From NCBI RefSeq assembly GCF_006334915.2, contig NZ_VDMA02000023.1, positions 81,379 to 145,378 of the forward strand: DNA of 64,000 bases, in the 5' to 3' direction. Made by a program: the position numbers and the translations under genes. The DNA comes from Microbispora catharanthi (GTDB taxonomy: Bacteria > Actinomycetota > Actinomycetes > Streptosporangiales > Streptosporangiaceae). Below are positions 17,857 through 26,043 of this stretch, in pieces (position 1 is the stretch's first letter; each line of letters begins with the position of its first letter). Below the pieces are notes generated by a model. The model had not been told where the DNA came from, ran no database searches, and saw only the letters and a program-made list of their open reading frames with translations.

Positions 17857-18996
17857 ATGGCACCATCCCCTGAACTGGTCATGGCCGCGCTGGCGACGGT
17901 GAACGACCCGGAGATCCGCCGGCCGATCACCGAGCTCGGCATGGTCAAGAACGTCGACATCTCCCCCGACGGGGTGGTGCGCGTTGGCGTGCTCCTGACC
18001 GTCGCCGGCTGCCCGCTGAAGGACACCATCACCCGCGACGTCACCGGAGCCGTGTCCCGGATCGACGGCGTGTCCCGCGTCCACGTGGACATGGACGTCA
18101 TGAGCGCCGAGCAGCGCAAGGAACTGCAGACGAAGCTGCGCGGCGACCGCGGGCCCGAGAAGGAGATCCCCTTCGCCAAGCCCGGCTCGCTGACCCGTGT
18201 GTTCGCCGTCGCGAGCGGCAAGGGCGGCGTCGGCAAGTCGTCTGTCACGGTGAACCTCGCCGCCGCGATGGCCTCCCAGGGCCTGAAGGTCGGCGTCGTG
18301 GACGCCGACATCTACGGCCACTCCGTGCCGCGCATGCTCGGCGTGAGCGAGCGGCCCACCAAGGTCGAGGACATGATCATGCCGCCGGTGGCGCATGACA
18401 TCAAGGTCATCTCGGTCGGCATGTTCAAGCCCGAGGGCAACACGCCGGTGGTGTGGCGCGGCCCGATGCTCGACCGCGCGCTGTATCAGTTCCTCACCGA
18501 CGTCTACTGGGGCGACCTCGACGTCCTGCTGATGGACCTGCCCCCGGGCACCGGCGACATCGCGATCTCGGTCGCCCAGCGCATGCCCACGGCCGAGATC
18601 CTGGTCGTGACGACCCCGCAGCAGGCCGCCGCCGAGGTGGCCGAGCGCGCCGGGTCGATCGCCGCCCAGACCCACCAGCAGATCGCGGGCGTCATCGAGA
18701 ACATGGCGTGGCTGCCCTGCCCGCACTGCGACGAGCGCATCTCGGTGTTCGGCGAGGGCGGCGGCCAGACCGTGGCCGACGCGCTGACCCGCACACTGGG
18801 CGCGCGCGTGCCGCTGCTCGGCCAGGTGCCGATCGACATGCGGCTGCGTGAGGGCGGCGACGAGGGCAAGCCGCTCGTGCTGACCGACCCCGACGCCCCG
18901 GCGGCCGCCGAGCTGCGCCGGATCGCGGCCGGGCTCGGCAAGAAGTCGACCAGCCTCAAGGGCCTGAAGCTCGACATCTCACCGGTCAAGCACTAG
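17857..18996 (+). CDS. mrp: Mrp/NBP35-type Fe-S carrier P-loop ATPase (ApbC)
   Basis: The 379-residue protein has an N-terminal MIP18/DUF59 domain (about 1-90, MAALATVNDPEIRRPITELG), then a MinD-like ATPase with the deviant Walker A GKGGVGKSS (about 118-126), 'VDADIYGHSVPRMLG' and a CPHC motif in 'LPCPHCDE' that binds the transferred [4Fe-4S] cluster. It loads or carries Fe-S clusters in the cytosol. It converges on tatB, the order seen around mycobacterial sigE. Confidence 0.93.
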   Translation: MAPSPELVMAALATVNDPEIRRPITELGMVKNVDISPDGVVRVGVLLTVAGCPLKDTITRDVTGAVSRIDGVSRVHVDMDVMSAEQRKELQTKLRGDRGPEKEIPFAKPGSLTRVFAVASGKGGVGKSSVTVNLAAAMASQGLKVGVVDADIYGHSVPRMLGVSERPTKVEDMIMPPVAHDIKVISVGMFKPEGNTPVVWRGPMLDRALYQFLTDVYWGDLDVLLMDLPPGTGDIAISVAQRMPTAEILVVTTPQQAAAEVAERAGSIAAQTHQQIAGVIENMAWLPCPHCDERISVFGEGGGQTVADALTRTLGARVPLLGQVPIDMRLREGGDEGKPLVLTDPDAPAAAELRRIAAGLGKKSTSLKGLKLDISPVKH

Positions 18997-19003
18997 ACCC
19001 CGG

Positions 19004-19351
19004 TCAGGTCGCCTCGTTGTCGTACGGCGGGATCTCCCCCACGCCCAGTTCCGGCGTGGGGGCGGCGACCGGCTCGGCCGTTGTGTCCGGGGTGCTGTTC
19101 CAGTCGTTCTCGAGGTCGTCGAGCAGGTGCTTGCGCACGAAGTTCTTGGGGTTGAGGTCGGCCGGGTCGAAGTTGGCGAACTCAGGCCCCATGTTGGCCT
19201 GCAGGTCCGCCTTCGCGTTGTTGGCCATCTGCCGGAGCTGCCGCAGCGTACGGCCCGCCTGCGAGGCGGCCTGTGGCAGCTTCTCCGGTCCGAAGACGAG
19301 TAGGGCGATCACCACAAGCGCCAGGGCCTCCCCCCAGCCGAGTCCGAACAT
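19004..19351 (-). CDS. tatB: Sec-independent (twin-arginine) translocase subunit TatB
   Basis: The 115-residue protein has one N-terminal membrane helix (MFGLGWGEALALVVIALLVF), the FGPEKLP hinge, then an amphipathic helix (QAASQAGRTLRQLRQMANNA) and a polar tail. This is TatB, which with TatC receives folded twin-arginine substrates. The ATG at 19351 is chosen because AGGAGGAG lies 6 bases before it, rather than the in-frame start six codons upstream. It follows htrA, as in the mycobacterial sigE-rseA-htrA-tatB block. Confidence 0.92.
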   Translation of the reverse strand: MFGLGWGEALALVVIALLVFGPEKLPQAASQAGRTLRQLRQMANNAKADLQANMGPEFANFDPADLNPKNFVRKHLLDDLENDWNSTPDTTAEPVAAPTPELGVGEIPPYDNEAT

Positions 19352-19430
19352 GGCGATCTCCTCCTGCACGTGCGACGCTGAAATCAGACTAATGCCCGCG
19401 CCCCAAGCTGTGGACAGGGGACGCCCTGCT

Positions 19431-20720
19431 TCATGAGGGCCGCGCGCTGGGGGCGGGAGCCGCGCCGACCGTGACCGTCGCCGTCCGCACCTCGCCGTCG
19501 TGCCGGAACCTGATCCGCACCTGGTCGCCGGGGGCCTTGCTGCGGATGGTCACGATCAGCTCCCGGCTGTCGCTCACGGGCTGGCCGTCGACCTCCAGGA
19601 TGACGTCCCCCGCGTGCAGGCCCGCCTTCGCGGCCGGACCTCCCGGCGTGACCGGCACGGCGCCGCTCTCGGTCTGGGTGGCGATCCGCACCCCCTGGCC
19701 CTGGTAGCTCTGGTCGATCGTGATGCCGATCCTGGAGGTGCGGGCCGTTCCGGTGGTGATGAGCTCCTTGGCGATCCGGCGCGCCTGGTTCACCGGGATC
19801 GCGAAGCCGAGGCCGATGCTGCCGGACTGCTGGCCGAGCAGGGACCCGCCGACTGTGGCGATCGCCGAGTTCACCCCGATCACCTCGCCCGCGGCGTTGA
19901 CCAGGGGGCCGCCCGAGTTGCCGGGGTTGATGGCGGCGTCCGTCTGGATCGCGTTGATGAGCGCGTAGTCGGACCCGGTGCTGCCGCCCGCCTCGACGGG
20001 CCGGTTGAGCGAGCTGACGATGCCGGTGGTCACCGTGCCGGACAGTCCGAGGGGCGAGCCGACCGCGATGACCGGGTCGCCGACGACCACGCCGTCGGAG
20101 TTGCCGAGGGGCAGCTCCGGCGCCCTGACGGTCCCGTCGGGCTTGACGACCGCGATGTCGGAGTTGGGGTCGCGGCCAACGACGCGCGCCCCCGAGGAGG
20201 TGCGGTCGTTGTAGCGGATGCGGATCTCCCCGGCCTGTCCCGCGACGGCCACGACGTGGTTGTTCGTGACGATGTAACCGCCCTTGATGACGAAGCCCGA
20301 CCCGGTGCCGGACTCGCTGTTGCCCTTGACCTCCAGCGAGACCACGCTGGGCAGGACCTTGGCGGCCACCCCGGCCACCGACTCGGGCGGCCGGGCCGTG
20401 GGCTGCTTCGACGGCGTGCTCAGCGCGTATCCGGGGTCGATGCCGGAGGACGGACGCGTCAGCAGGAACGTGCCCCAGCTCGCCATCCCGCCCGCCACGA
20501 GCGCGATGACCACGGCCAGGGCGGCGTACAGCGCGATGTTGGGGCCGCGCGGCTCCCGCTGCGGCACGACGGGATACAGCGGCGGCGGAGCCCATCCGGG
20601 CCCCATGCCGTACGCGCCGGTGGAGGGCGGAGGGCCGCCCGGAGAGCCCTGCGGCTCCTCGCCCGCGGGAAGGAACTCGGGCCGGTCCGACGCGCCGTAC
20701 GGACGCGTGTTGTCGGTCAT
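19431..20720 (-). CDS. htrA: Membrane-anchored HtrA/DegP-like serine protease with PDZ domain
   Basis: The protein of about 429 residues has a Pro-rich cytosolic N-terminus, a membrane helix at about 62-88, a trypsin-like domain with triad His155 (TNNHVV), Asp188 (NSDIAVVK) and Ser269 (NPGNSGGP), and a C-terminal PDZ domain (about 335-420). It degrades or senses misfolded proteins outside the membrane. ATG at 20720 fits GAGGAG upstream; a GTG seven codons earlier is possible. Placement after sigE and rseA implies a role in the envelope-stress response. Confidence 0.92.
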   Translation of the reverse strand: MTDNTRPYGASDRPEFLPAGEEPQGSPGGPPPSTGAYGMGPGWAPPPLYPVVPQREPRGPNIALYAALAVVIALVAGGMASWGTFLLTRPSSGIDPGYALSTPSKQPTARPPESVAGVAAKVLPSVVSLEVKGNSESGTGSGFVIKGGYIVTNNHVVAVAGQAGEIRIRYNDRTSSGARVVGRDPNSDIAVVKPDGTVRAPELPLGNSDGVVVGDPVIAVGSPLGLSGTVTTGIVSSLNRPVEAGGSTGSDYALINAIQTDAAINPGNSGGPLVNAAGEVIGVNSAIATVGGSLLGQQSGSIGLGFAIPVNQARRIAKELITTGTARTSRIGITIDQSYQGQGVRIATQTESGAVPVTPGGPAAKAGLHAGDVILEVDGQPVSDSRELIVTIRSKAPGDQVRIRFRHDGEVRTATVTVGAAPAPSARPS

Positions 20721-20826
20721 CGCGGCAGTCACTCCTCGCACACGGCGTCATCCGCTGGGCAGCCGCGGTAACGAGGGAAGCGGCACACGTCGGCTGCGGT
20801 GTCCGATCGTATGCCGATTCCTCGAA

Positions 20827-21390
20827 TCAGCGCGAAAGCCCCCTGGTGACGCTGGGTGACGGGGTGGGCGACACGCTCACCACGGGCGCCCTGTTCTGGG
20901 CGGGATGCTGTACGAACATCTGGCCGGGCGTCGGGTTCGGGGTGGCCGTGGATCCCCCGGCCATGAGCATGGTGCCGAGGGCGACGGCGGCGCCGGCCAT
21001 TCCCACGGCGACGTATCCCGCGCGTCTGGCCCTTCCGGGCCGCCCCGGGCCCGATCGTCCGTCGTCCCGGCCCCTGGGCCGGTTGTCCATGGGCCCGGCG
21101 GCGTGCATGCCGGGTAGCCGCCCGGTGCCGAAGGCCGGATGGTCGGGAAAGGGCCGCATCCGCGGCGGCAACGGCCCTCCCGGCTCCGCCATGCGCAGCA
21201 GCGACATGGTGAGGTCCGCCGGCATGGCGGGCGGATCCATGGACCGCAGGCGGGTCTTCAGCGCCCGCATCGCGTCGACCTCCGCGCGGCAGTCCGCGCA
21301 GAACGTCAGGTGCGCGAGCGCGCGTTCCCGCTCGTTGTGACTGAGTTCGCCGTCGATGAGCGCGGAGACGCGCTCGCCAAGATGACTCAC
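20827..21390 (-). CDS. rseA: Anti-sigma factor RseA (zinc-binding ZAS domain)
   Basis: The 187-residue protein starts VSHLGERVSALIDGEL and has the H-x3-C-x2-C zinc motif (His27, Cys31, Cys34; AHLTFCADC) of anti-sigma ZAS domains. A membrane-like helix (YVAVGMAGAAVALGTMLMAGG, about 125-147) and a Pro/Ser-rich end follow. It should hold SigE inactive. Its GTG start overlaps the sigE stop by 4 bp (GTGA), with GGGAGGG just upstream, so the two are translationally coupled. Confidence 0.88.
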   Translation of the reverse strand: MSHLGERVSALIDGELSHNERERALAHLTFCADCRAEVDAMRALKTRLRSMDPPAMPADLTMSLLRMAEPGGPLPPRMRPFPDHPAFGTGRLPGMHAAGPMDNRPRGRDDGRSGPGRPGRARRAGYVAVGMAGAAVALGTMLMAGGSTATPNPTPGQMFVQHPAQNRAPVVSVSPTPSPSVTRGLSR

Positions 21391-22025
21391 AGTCCCTCCC
21401 TGCTGATTGAAGGGGGGGTTTGATCGCCGTTCCGGTTCGCAGAGGGCGCCCGGTGGTCGAGTGCCTCCCGCAGTTGGGCGCGGCCGCGGTGAATGCGGCT
21501 GCGCACCGTGCCGAGTTTCACGCCGAGCGTCGCGGCGATCTCCTCGTAGGACAGTCCCTCGATGTCGCACAGCACCACGGCCGCCCGGAACTCCGGCGCC
21601 AGGGCGTCGAGCGCGGCCTGGATGTCGGGCTCCAGGTGCGCGTCGTCGTACGCCTGCGCCGGGGACGGCTCGCGGCCGTGCAGCCGCTCGGCGGCGTCGT
21701 CCGCCAGCCCCTCGAAGCGGATGCGCTGCCTGCGCCGCGCCATGTCGAGGAAGAGGTTCGTCGTGATCCGGTGCAGCCACCCCTCGAACGTGCCCGGGGT
21801 GTAGCTCGACAGGGACCGGAAGACCCGGACGAAGACTTCCTGAGTGAGGTCCTCGGCGTCGTGGATGTTGCCCGTCAGCCGATAGGCCAGCCGGTAGACC
21901 CGAGCGGAATGAGTTCGGACGACCTCCTCCCAGGTGGGAGGCGTCCAGTCGGACACCGAAGTCTCCGCCTGGTGGTCGTGCTCGTCCACCGGCATTCCTC
22001 TCTGCAGGATCGTCGCTACAGCCAT
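21387..22025 (-). CDS. sigE: ECF RNA polymerase sigma factor SigE
   Basis: The 212-residue ECF sigma factor has region 2 (YRLAYRLTGNIHDAEDLTQE, FVRVFRSL, then GWLHRITTNLFLDMARRRQR) and region 4 (LSYEEIAATLGVKLGTVRSR, RGRAQLREAL) with no regions 1 or 3. It directs polymerase to GGAAC/CGTT-type promoters in envelope stress. Gene order sigE-rseA-htrA-tatB with a divergent O-methyltransferase matches mycobacteria (Rv1220c-Rv1224), supporting the assignment. An ECF-type promoter lies at 22097-22123, suggesting self-activation. Confidence 0.92.
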   Translation of the reverse strand: MAVATILQRGMPVDEHDHQAETSVSDWTPPTWEEVVRTHSARVYRLAYRLTGNIHDAEDLTQEVFVRVFRSLSSYTPGTFEGWLHRITTNLFLDMARRRQRIRFEGLADDAAERLHGREPSPAQAYDDAHLEPDIQAALDALAPEFRAAVVLCDIEGLSYEEIAATLGVKLGTVRSRIHRGRAQLREALDHRAPSANRNGDQTPPSISREGL

Positions 22026-22096
22026 AGTGCCTGGTTTCGCCCCTTCCTGCGCACCGCGAGCTGAGCGGTCTCGAACAAAGACCGTTCAAAGCGTGC

Positions 22097-22123
22097 AACG
22101 TCCCCGTTGTGGCGTGAGTTCCC
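22097..22123 (-). promoter_or_regulatory. Probable autoregulated SigE promoter
   Basis: On the minus strand GGGAAC (22118-22123) and CGTT (22097-22100) are separated by 17 bases, which matches the SigE-type consensus of actinobacteria. The -10 lies about 72 bp before the sigE ATG. Confidence 0.6.
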
Positions 22124-22180
22124 GTTCCGGTCCGACTCCCCTAGGCTGCGTCCAAGATGAAGCAGGGGAGGGAGAGGCCG

Positions 22181-22810
22181 ATGGCGACACCGGCCAGCCT
22201 GGAGTACGCGGAGGAGTTCGTCCCGGAGGACGACCTCCTGCGGACCGCGCGCCGGCGGGGCATCGAGGTCGGGGCGCGCCCGATCCTGCCCGGGTGCGGA
22301 GCGGCGCTCTGCTTCCTCGCCACCGTGGTGAACGCACGCTCGGTGGTGGAGGTCGGCACCGGGTGCGGGGTCTCCGGCCTGTGGCTGCTGCGCGGCATGC
22401 GCCCGGACGGCACGCTCACGAGCGTGGACGTGGAGCCGGAGCATCAGCGTATGGCTCGGCAGACGTTCGCGGAGGCGGGGTTCTCCGGCAGCCGCATCCG
22501 CCTGATCGGCGGCCGCGCCCTCGACGTCCTTCCCCGCCTCGCCGACGGCGGCTACGACATGGTCTTCTGCGACGCGGCCAAGCAGGAGTACATCGACTAC
22601 CTCACCGAGTCGGTACGGCTCCTGCGCCGGGGCGGGGTCGTGGTCTTCGGCGACGCCTTCTGCGACGACCAGGTTGCCGACCCCACCCAACGCGACCCGG
22701 ACACGGTCGCGATCCGGGAGCTGGGCAAGCTCGTCAGGAACGACGAGCGGCTGCGCCCCCTGATGCTGCCGCTCGGCTCCGGGCTGCTGGCCGCCGTCAG
22801 GCTCGACTGA
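22181..22810 (+). CDS. Class I SAM-dependent O-methyltransferase
   Basis: This methyltransferase of about 209 residues belongs to the catechol-O-methyltransferase-like family (Methyltransf_3). Motif I is 'VVEVGTGCGVSGLWLL', followed by SVDVEPEHQRMARQTF and 'DMVFCDAAKQEYIDYL', the metal-dependent O-methyltransferase pattern. The ATG at 22181 follows GGGAGAGG; an in-frame ATG at 22157 is less likely. It diverges from sigE, the same arrangement as Rv1220c in mycobacteria. The substrate is unknown. Confidence 0.88.
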   Translation: MATPASLEYAEEFVPEDDLLRTARRRGIEVGARPILPGCGAALCFLATVVNARSVVEVGTGCGVSGLWLLRGMRPDGTLTSVDVEPEHQRMARQTFAEAGFSGSRIRLIGGRALDVLPRLADGGYDMVFCDAAKQEYIDYLTESVRLLRRGGVVVFGDAFCDDQVADPTQRDPDTVAIRELGKLVRNDERLRPLMLPLGSGLLAAVRLD

Positions 22811-22847
22811 CCGGCGCCCGCTGAGCGCTCCGCCGGACCGCTCCGCC

Positions 22848-23267
22848 TCACGTCATCTTGTACGCCCTCACCAGGGTCTGCTTCACCCCGCAGCGGGCGA
22901 ACCGCAGCTTGTACGGCGTGCTCACGCAGGCCCAGAACTCGATCCTTCCGCTGTTCATCTTCCTGGTCTTCTGCTCGACGCAGTCCACGTCCTTGTAGAA
23001 GTTCATGTAGCGGTAGGTGTGACCGCCGTAGCGGATCTTGGCCATGGCGTAGCGGTGGTCGGTGCTGCGGTCGCAGATGATGATCGTGTCGCGGTCGGTC
23101 AGCGTGGCCTCCGCCAGCGCGTTGCCGTGACCGTCGCCGATCCGCGCCGTGGCGAGCGGCGAGGCCGCGGCGGAGACGGAGGCGGAGGCCGAGGCGGAGG
23201 CCGAGGCGGCGCCCACGGTGGCGAAGGCCAGACCGGCGACGGCCGTGGCGAGCAGCAGCTTCCTCAT
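22848..23267 (-). CDS. Small secreted protein of unknown function
   Basis: The 139-residue protein has a clear signal peptide (MRKLLLATAVAGLAFATVGA) followed by an Ala/Ser run (ASASASAS) that probably ends at the cleavage site. The mature part of about 105 residues is basic, with four cysteines (in IIICDRS, DVDCVE, FWACVS and FARCGV) that can make two disulfides. I do not recognise the family. It converges on the O-methyltransferase gene and lies 105 bp after the start of pepA's 3' flank; it seems to be its own unit. Confidence 0.75.
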   Translation of the reverse strand: MRKLLLATAVAGLAFATVGAASASASASASVSAAASPLATARIGDGHGNALAEATLTDRDTIIICDRSTDHRYAMAKIRYGGHTYRYMNFYKDVDCVEQKTRKMNSGRIEFWACVSTPYKLRFARCGVKQTLVRAYKMT

Positions 23268-23372
23268 CGCTGTTCCTTTCCGTTTTGTGCGGCTTCCAGC
23301 GTTTTCTTCCAGGGGGTTGGAGAGCGGAAGCCGTCGGAAAGTTCGCAGCGGCGGGCTTTGCGATCGAGCCCG

Positions 23373-24821
23373 TCAGACGCCGTTCGCGGGAACAGCGGTG
23401 AGGTAGCGCAGGAGCAGGCGGACGCCGAAGCCGGTGCCGCCCTTGGTGGTCTCGCCCTCGTCGGAGGTGGCGCGCGCGGGCCCGGCGATGTCCAGGTGCG
23501 CCCAGGGCCGACCGCCGGTGAACTCCCGCAGGAACAGCGCGGCCGCGATCGACCCCGCCGCGCCCGACATCGTCCTGTCGACGTTGGCCAGGTCGGCCAC
23601 GTCGGAGTCGAGCATCGCGCGATAGTCCTCGACGAGCGGCATCCGCCACAGCCGCTCCCCGCCGGCCTCCCCGGCGGTGATCAGGTCCGCGGCCAGCGAC
23701 TCGTCGGTGGCGTAGAGCGCGCCCAGGTTCACGCCGAGCGCGACCTTGGCCGCGCCGGTGAGCGTGGCGACGTCGATCACGACGTCCGGGTCGAGTTCGG
23801 CGTGCGCGTACGCCAGCGCGTCGGCCAGCACGAGACGGCCCTCCGCGTCGGTGTTCAGCACCTCGACCGTGCGCCCGCCGTACTGGGTGATGACGTCTCC
23901 GGGCCGCTGGGCCGTGCCGGAGATGGAGTTCTCCGCGCACGCCACGAGGCCGGTGACCCGCACCGGGGCCTCGAAGGCCGCCAGCGCGCTCATCGCGGCG
24001 ATGACGGCGGCCCCGCCCGCCATGTCGGTCTTCATCGCCTTCATGCCCTCGGTGGGCTTCAGGGACAGGCCGCCGGTGTCGAACGTGATGCCCTTGCCGG
24101 CGAGCACCACATGGGCGCGCGGGTTCTCCGGCGTGTAGGAGAGCCGGACCAGGCGCGGCGGGCTGATCGACCCCTGCCCGACCGCCCGGATGCCGCCGAA
24201 CTCGCCGAGCTCGGACTCCTCCCACACGCGTACGTCGAGCCCGGACTCGGCGGCGACCGCCTTCGCCTGCTCGGCGAGCCAGGCGGGCGTCTTCACCGAG
24301 GAGGGGGTGTTGACGAGGTCACGGGCGAGCGCGGTGGCCCGGGCGACCGCCTCGCCGCGCTTCAGGTCCCGCTCGTCCCCGCCGACGAAGACGATCTCCC
24401 CGACCGGCTTCGTGCGGCCGTTGCCGATGGTGAACGTGTACGCCGCGAGCAGCGCGCCCTCGACCAGGGCGGCCGCGTCCCCGTCGGACGGGACGACGAC
24501 CGACAGCGACGCCCGGCCCTTCGCCCGCCTCGCGACGGCCGCCCCGGCCTTGCGCAGCGCGGCGGCCGAGCCGTCGCCGGTGCCGTACAGCAGGACGCGC
24601 CGCACGCCGCCGTCCCGGACGGTGGGCACCTCCACGACCTCGCCGGGCTCTCCCTTGGCCTCGTAGTGCGCCAGCAGCGCGTCCATCGGCACGGGAGACT
24701 CCAGCCAGGGCGCCGGGGCAGGGGCCGGTCCGGGACCGAAAGGCACGGCCACCAGGTCGGCGTCCGGCGCGGGCCCGGCGCCGTGAGAACCGGTGAGGAC
24801 CGGCGTGGTCTCGATGGGCAC
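23373..24821 (-). CDS. pepA: Leucyl aminopeptidase (M17 family)
   Basis: This enzyme of about 482 residues removes N-terminal residues from peptides. The M17 signature NTDAEGRLVL is present, as are the metal-binding Lys/Asp residues in 'LAGKGITFDTGGLSLKP' and 'MKTDMAGGAAVIAAM'. Start choice: GTG at 24821 (MPIETTPVL) has GGAGG five bases before it, whereas the longest frame begins with TTG at 24833. It is a cytosolic, probably hexameric enzyme needing two divalent metals, and lies just downstream of the DUF3117 gene. Confidence 0.92.
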   Translation of the reverse strand: MPIETTPVLTGSHGAGPAPDADLVAVPFGPGPAPAPAPWLESPVPMDALLAHYEAKGEPGEVVEVPTVRDGGVRRVLLYGTGDGSAAALRKAGAAVARRAKGRASLSVVVPSDGDAAALVEGALLAAYTFTIGNGRTKPVGEIVFVGGDERDLKRGEAVARATALARDLVNTPSSVKTPAWLAEQAKAVAAESGLDVRVWEESELGEFGGIRAVGQGSISPPRLVRLSYTPENPRAHVVLAGKGITFDTGGLSLKPTEGMKAMKTDMAGGAAVIAAMSALAAFEAPVRVTGLVACAENSISGTAQRPGDVITQYGGRTVEVLNTDAEGRLVLADALAYAHAELDPDVVIDVATLTGAAKVALGVNLGALYATDESLAADLITAGEAGGERLWRMPLVEDYRAMLDSDVADLANVDRTMSGAAGSIAAALFLREFTGGRPWAHLDIAGPARATSDEGETTKGGTGFGVRLLLRYLTAVPANGV

Positions 24822-24898
24822 GTCCACCTCCAACAGGGCGGCCCCGGGGCGGGATCACCCGCCGCCAGGGCCGTGAATCGAACAGGTCGGCTGACGAA

Positions 24899-25066
24899 TC
24901 AGCCGACCACCTTCTTAAGCGCGTCACCGAGGGCGCTGGCCTCGTCCGCGGACAGCTCCACGACGAGTCGGCCGCCACCTTCGAGAGGGACCCGCATGAC
25001 GATGCCCCGTCCTTCCTTGGTGACCTCCAGCGGACCGTCACCGGTCCGCGGCTTCATCGCCGCCAT
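24899..25066 (-). CDS. DUF3117 small conserved protein (55 residues)
   Basis: This short gene encodes MAAMKPRTGDGPLEVTKEGR, then GIVMRVPLEGGGRLVVELSA, ending DEASALGDALKKVVG. It matches the nearly invariant actinobacterial DUF3117 family over its full length. Its function is unknown. It lies 77 bp before the pepA start on the same strand. Confidence 0.93.
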   Translation of the reverse strand: MAAMKPRTGDGPLEVTKEGRGIVMRVPLEGGGRLVVELSADEASALGDALKKVVG

Positions 25067-25229
25067 GCGTGTATCCCTTCCCGCGTTGTCGGCCGCCCCG
25101 GAGGGTAACCGGCGTATTCACGTTTCTGTGATGTTCTATTATCCCGCCTCCGAGCTCAAAAAGGTAACGGCCCGGCTCCGGTCAGTGGATCAATGCGACG
25201 GGGCACGCGTTGTGGGCGGACCGGACGTG

Positions 25230-25248
25230 ACCCCACACTGGGTGGGGT
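25230..25248. promoter_or_regulatory. Dyad overlapping the paaX-like start codon
   Basis: ACCCCAC-ACTGG-GTGGGGT has perfect 7-bp arms. It covers the ribosome-site region and the GTG start (25247) of the PaaX-like gene, so it could be an autorepressor site or an RNA hairpin that limits translation. Confidence 0.4.
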
Positions 25249-26017
25249 GAACGCCCGAGCCGCGCTTTTCGATCTCTATGGGGACCACCTTCGCACCCGT
25301 GGCGGCCGTGCCTCCGTGGCCGCGCTCGTGAGGCTGCTCTCGCCGCTCGACATCGCGGCGCCGGCCGTCAGGACCGCGATATCCCGGATGGTCCGGCAGG
25401 GCTGGCTCGACCCCGTACGGCTGCCGCAGGGACCGGGGTACGCGGTCACGCCGAAATGCGAGCGCAGGCTCGACGAGACGGCGGCCCGCGTCTACCGGCG
25501 GGGCGACGCGCCGTGGGCCGGCCGCTGGCACGTCCTGGTGCTCGAACCGGTCAGGGACCGGGCACGGCGCGAGCGGCTGCGCGCCGACCTCGCCTTCCTC
25601 GGGTACGCCCCGCTGTCGGAGACGACCTGGATCGGCCCGCGGCCCTCGCCCGAGCTCGACGCGCTGCGGGTCCCCGGCCACCGGTTCGACGCCGCGTACG
25701 AGGGCGACCCGCGCGACCTGCTCGCGCGCGCGTGGGACCTGGACGGCATCGGCAGCGCGTACGAGGATTGGCTGGCCAGCGCGGCGGACCTGGTGGGCTC
25801 GCTGCCGGAGGACGCTCCGGACGACAGGGTCTTCGCGGTCCGCAGCAGACTGGTGCACGGCTGGCGCAACTTCCTGTTCCGCGACCCCGGGCTGCCCGCC
25901 GACCTGCTGCCGCCGGGCTGGCCGGGCGAGAAGGCCCGCACCTTCTTCGAGCAGGAGGCCGCCCGGCTGCTGCCCGCCGCCGCCGCGTTCGTCGAGCGCA
26001 ATCTGATGACGACCTGA
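25247..26017 (+). CDS. PaaX family transcriptional repressor
   Basis: The protein of about 256 residues begins MNARAALFDLYGDHLRTRGG, with the PaaX winged helix (VAALVRLLSPLDIAAPAVRT, AISRMVRQGWLDPVR), the middle domain ('WHVLVLEPVRDRARRERLR', LAFLGYAPLSETTWIGPRP) and the C-terminal PaaX_C region ('VHGWRNFLFRDPGLP'). PaaX proteins respond to phenylacetyl-CoA or related acyl-CoAs. It ends with an 11-bp direct repeat (CTGATGACGAC twice, 26004-26025). It lies 26 bp upstream of a PaaG-like gene and probably controls it. Confidence 0.85.
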   Translation: MNARAALFDLYGDHLRTRGGRASVAALVRLLSPLDIAAPAVRTAISRMVRQGWLDPVRLPQGPGYAVTPKCERRLDETAARVYRRGDAPWAGRWHVLVLEPVRDRARRERLRADLAFLGYAPLSETTWIGPRPSPELDALRVPGHRFDAAYEGDPRDLLARAWDLDGIGSAYEDWLASAADLVGSLPEDAPDDRVFAVRSRLVHGWRNFLFRDPGLPADLLPPGWPGEKARTFFEQEAARLLPAAAAFVERNLMTT

Positions 26018-26043
26018 TGACGACCTGAATGGAGCCGCCCGAG

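Noticed and set aside
20742..20826. SigE promoter ahead of htrA
   Set aside because: GGAAT is present on the htrA strand but no CGTT lies at the right spacing, so I did not call it.
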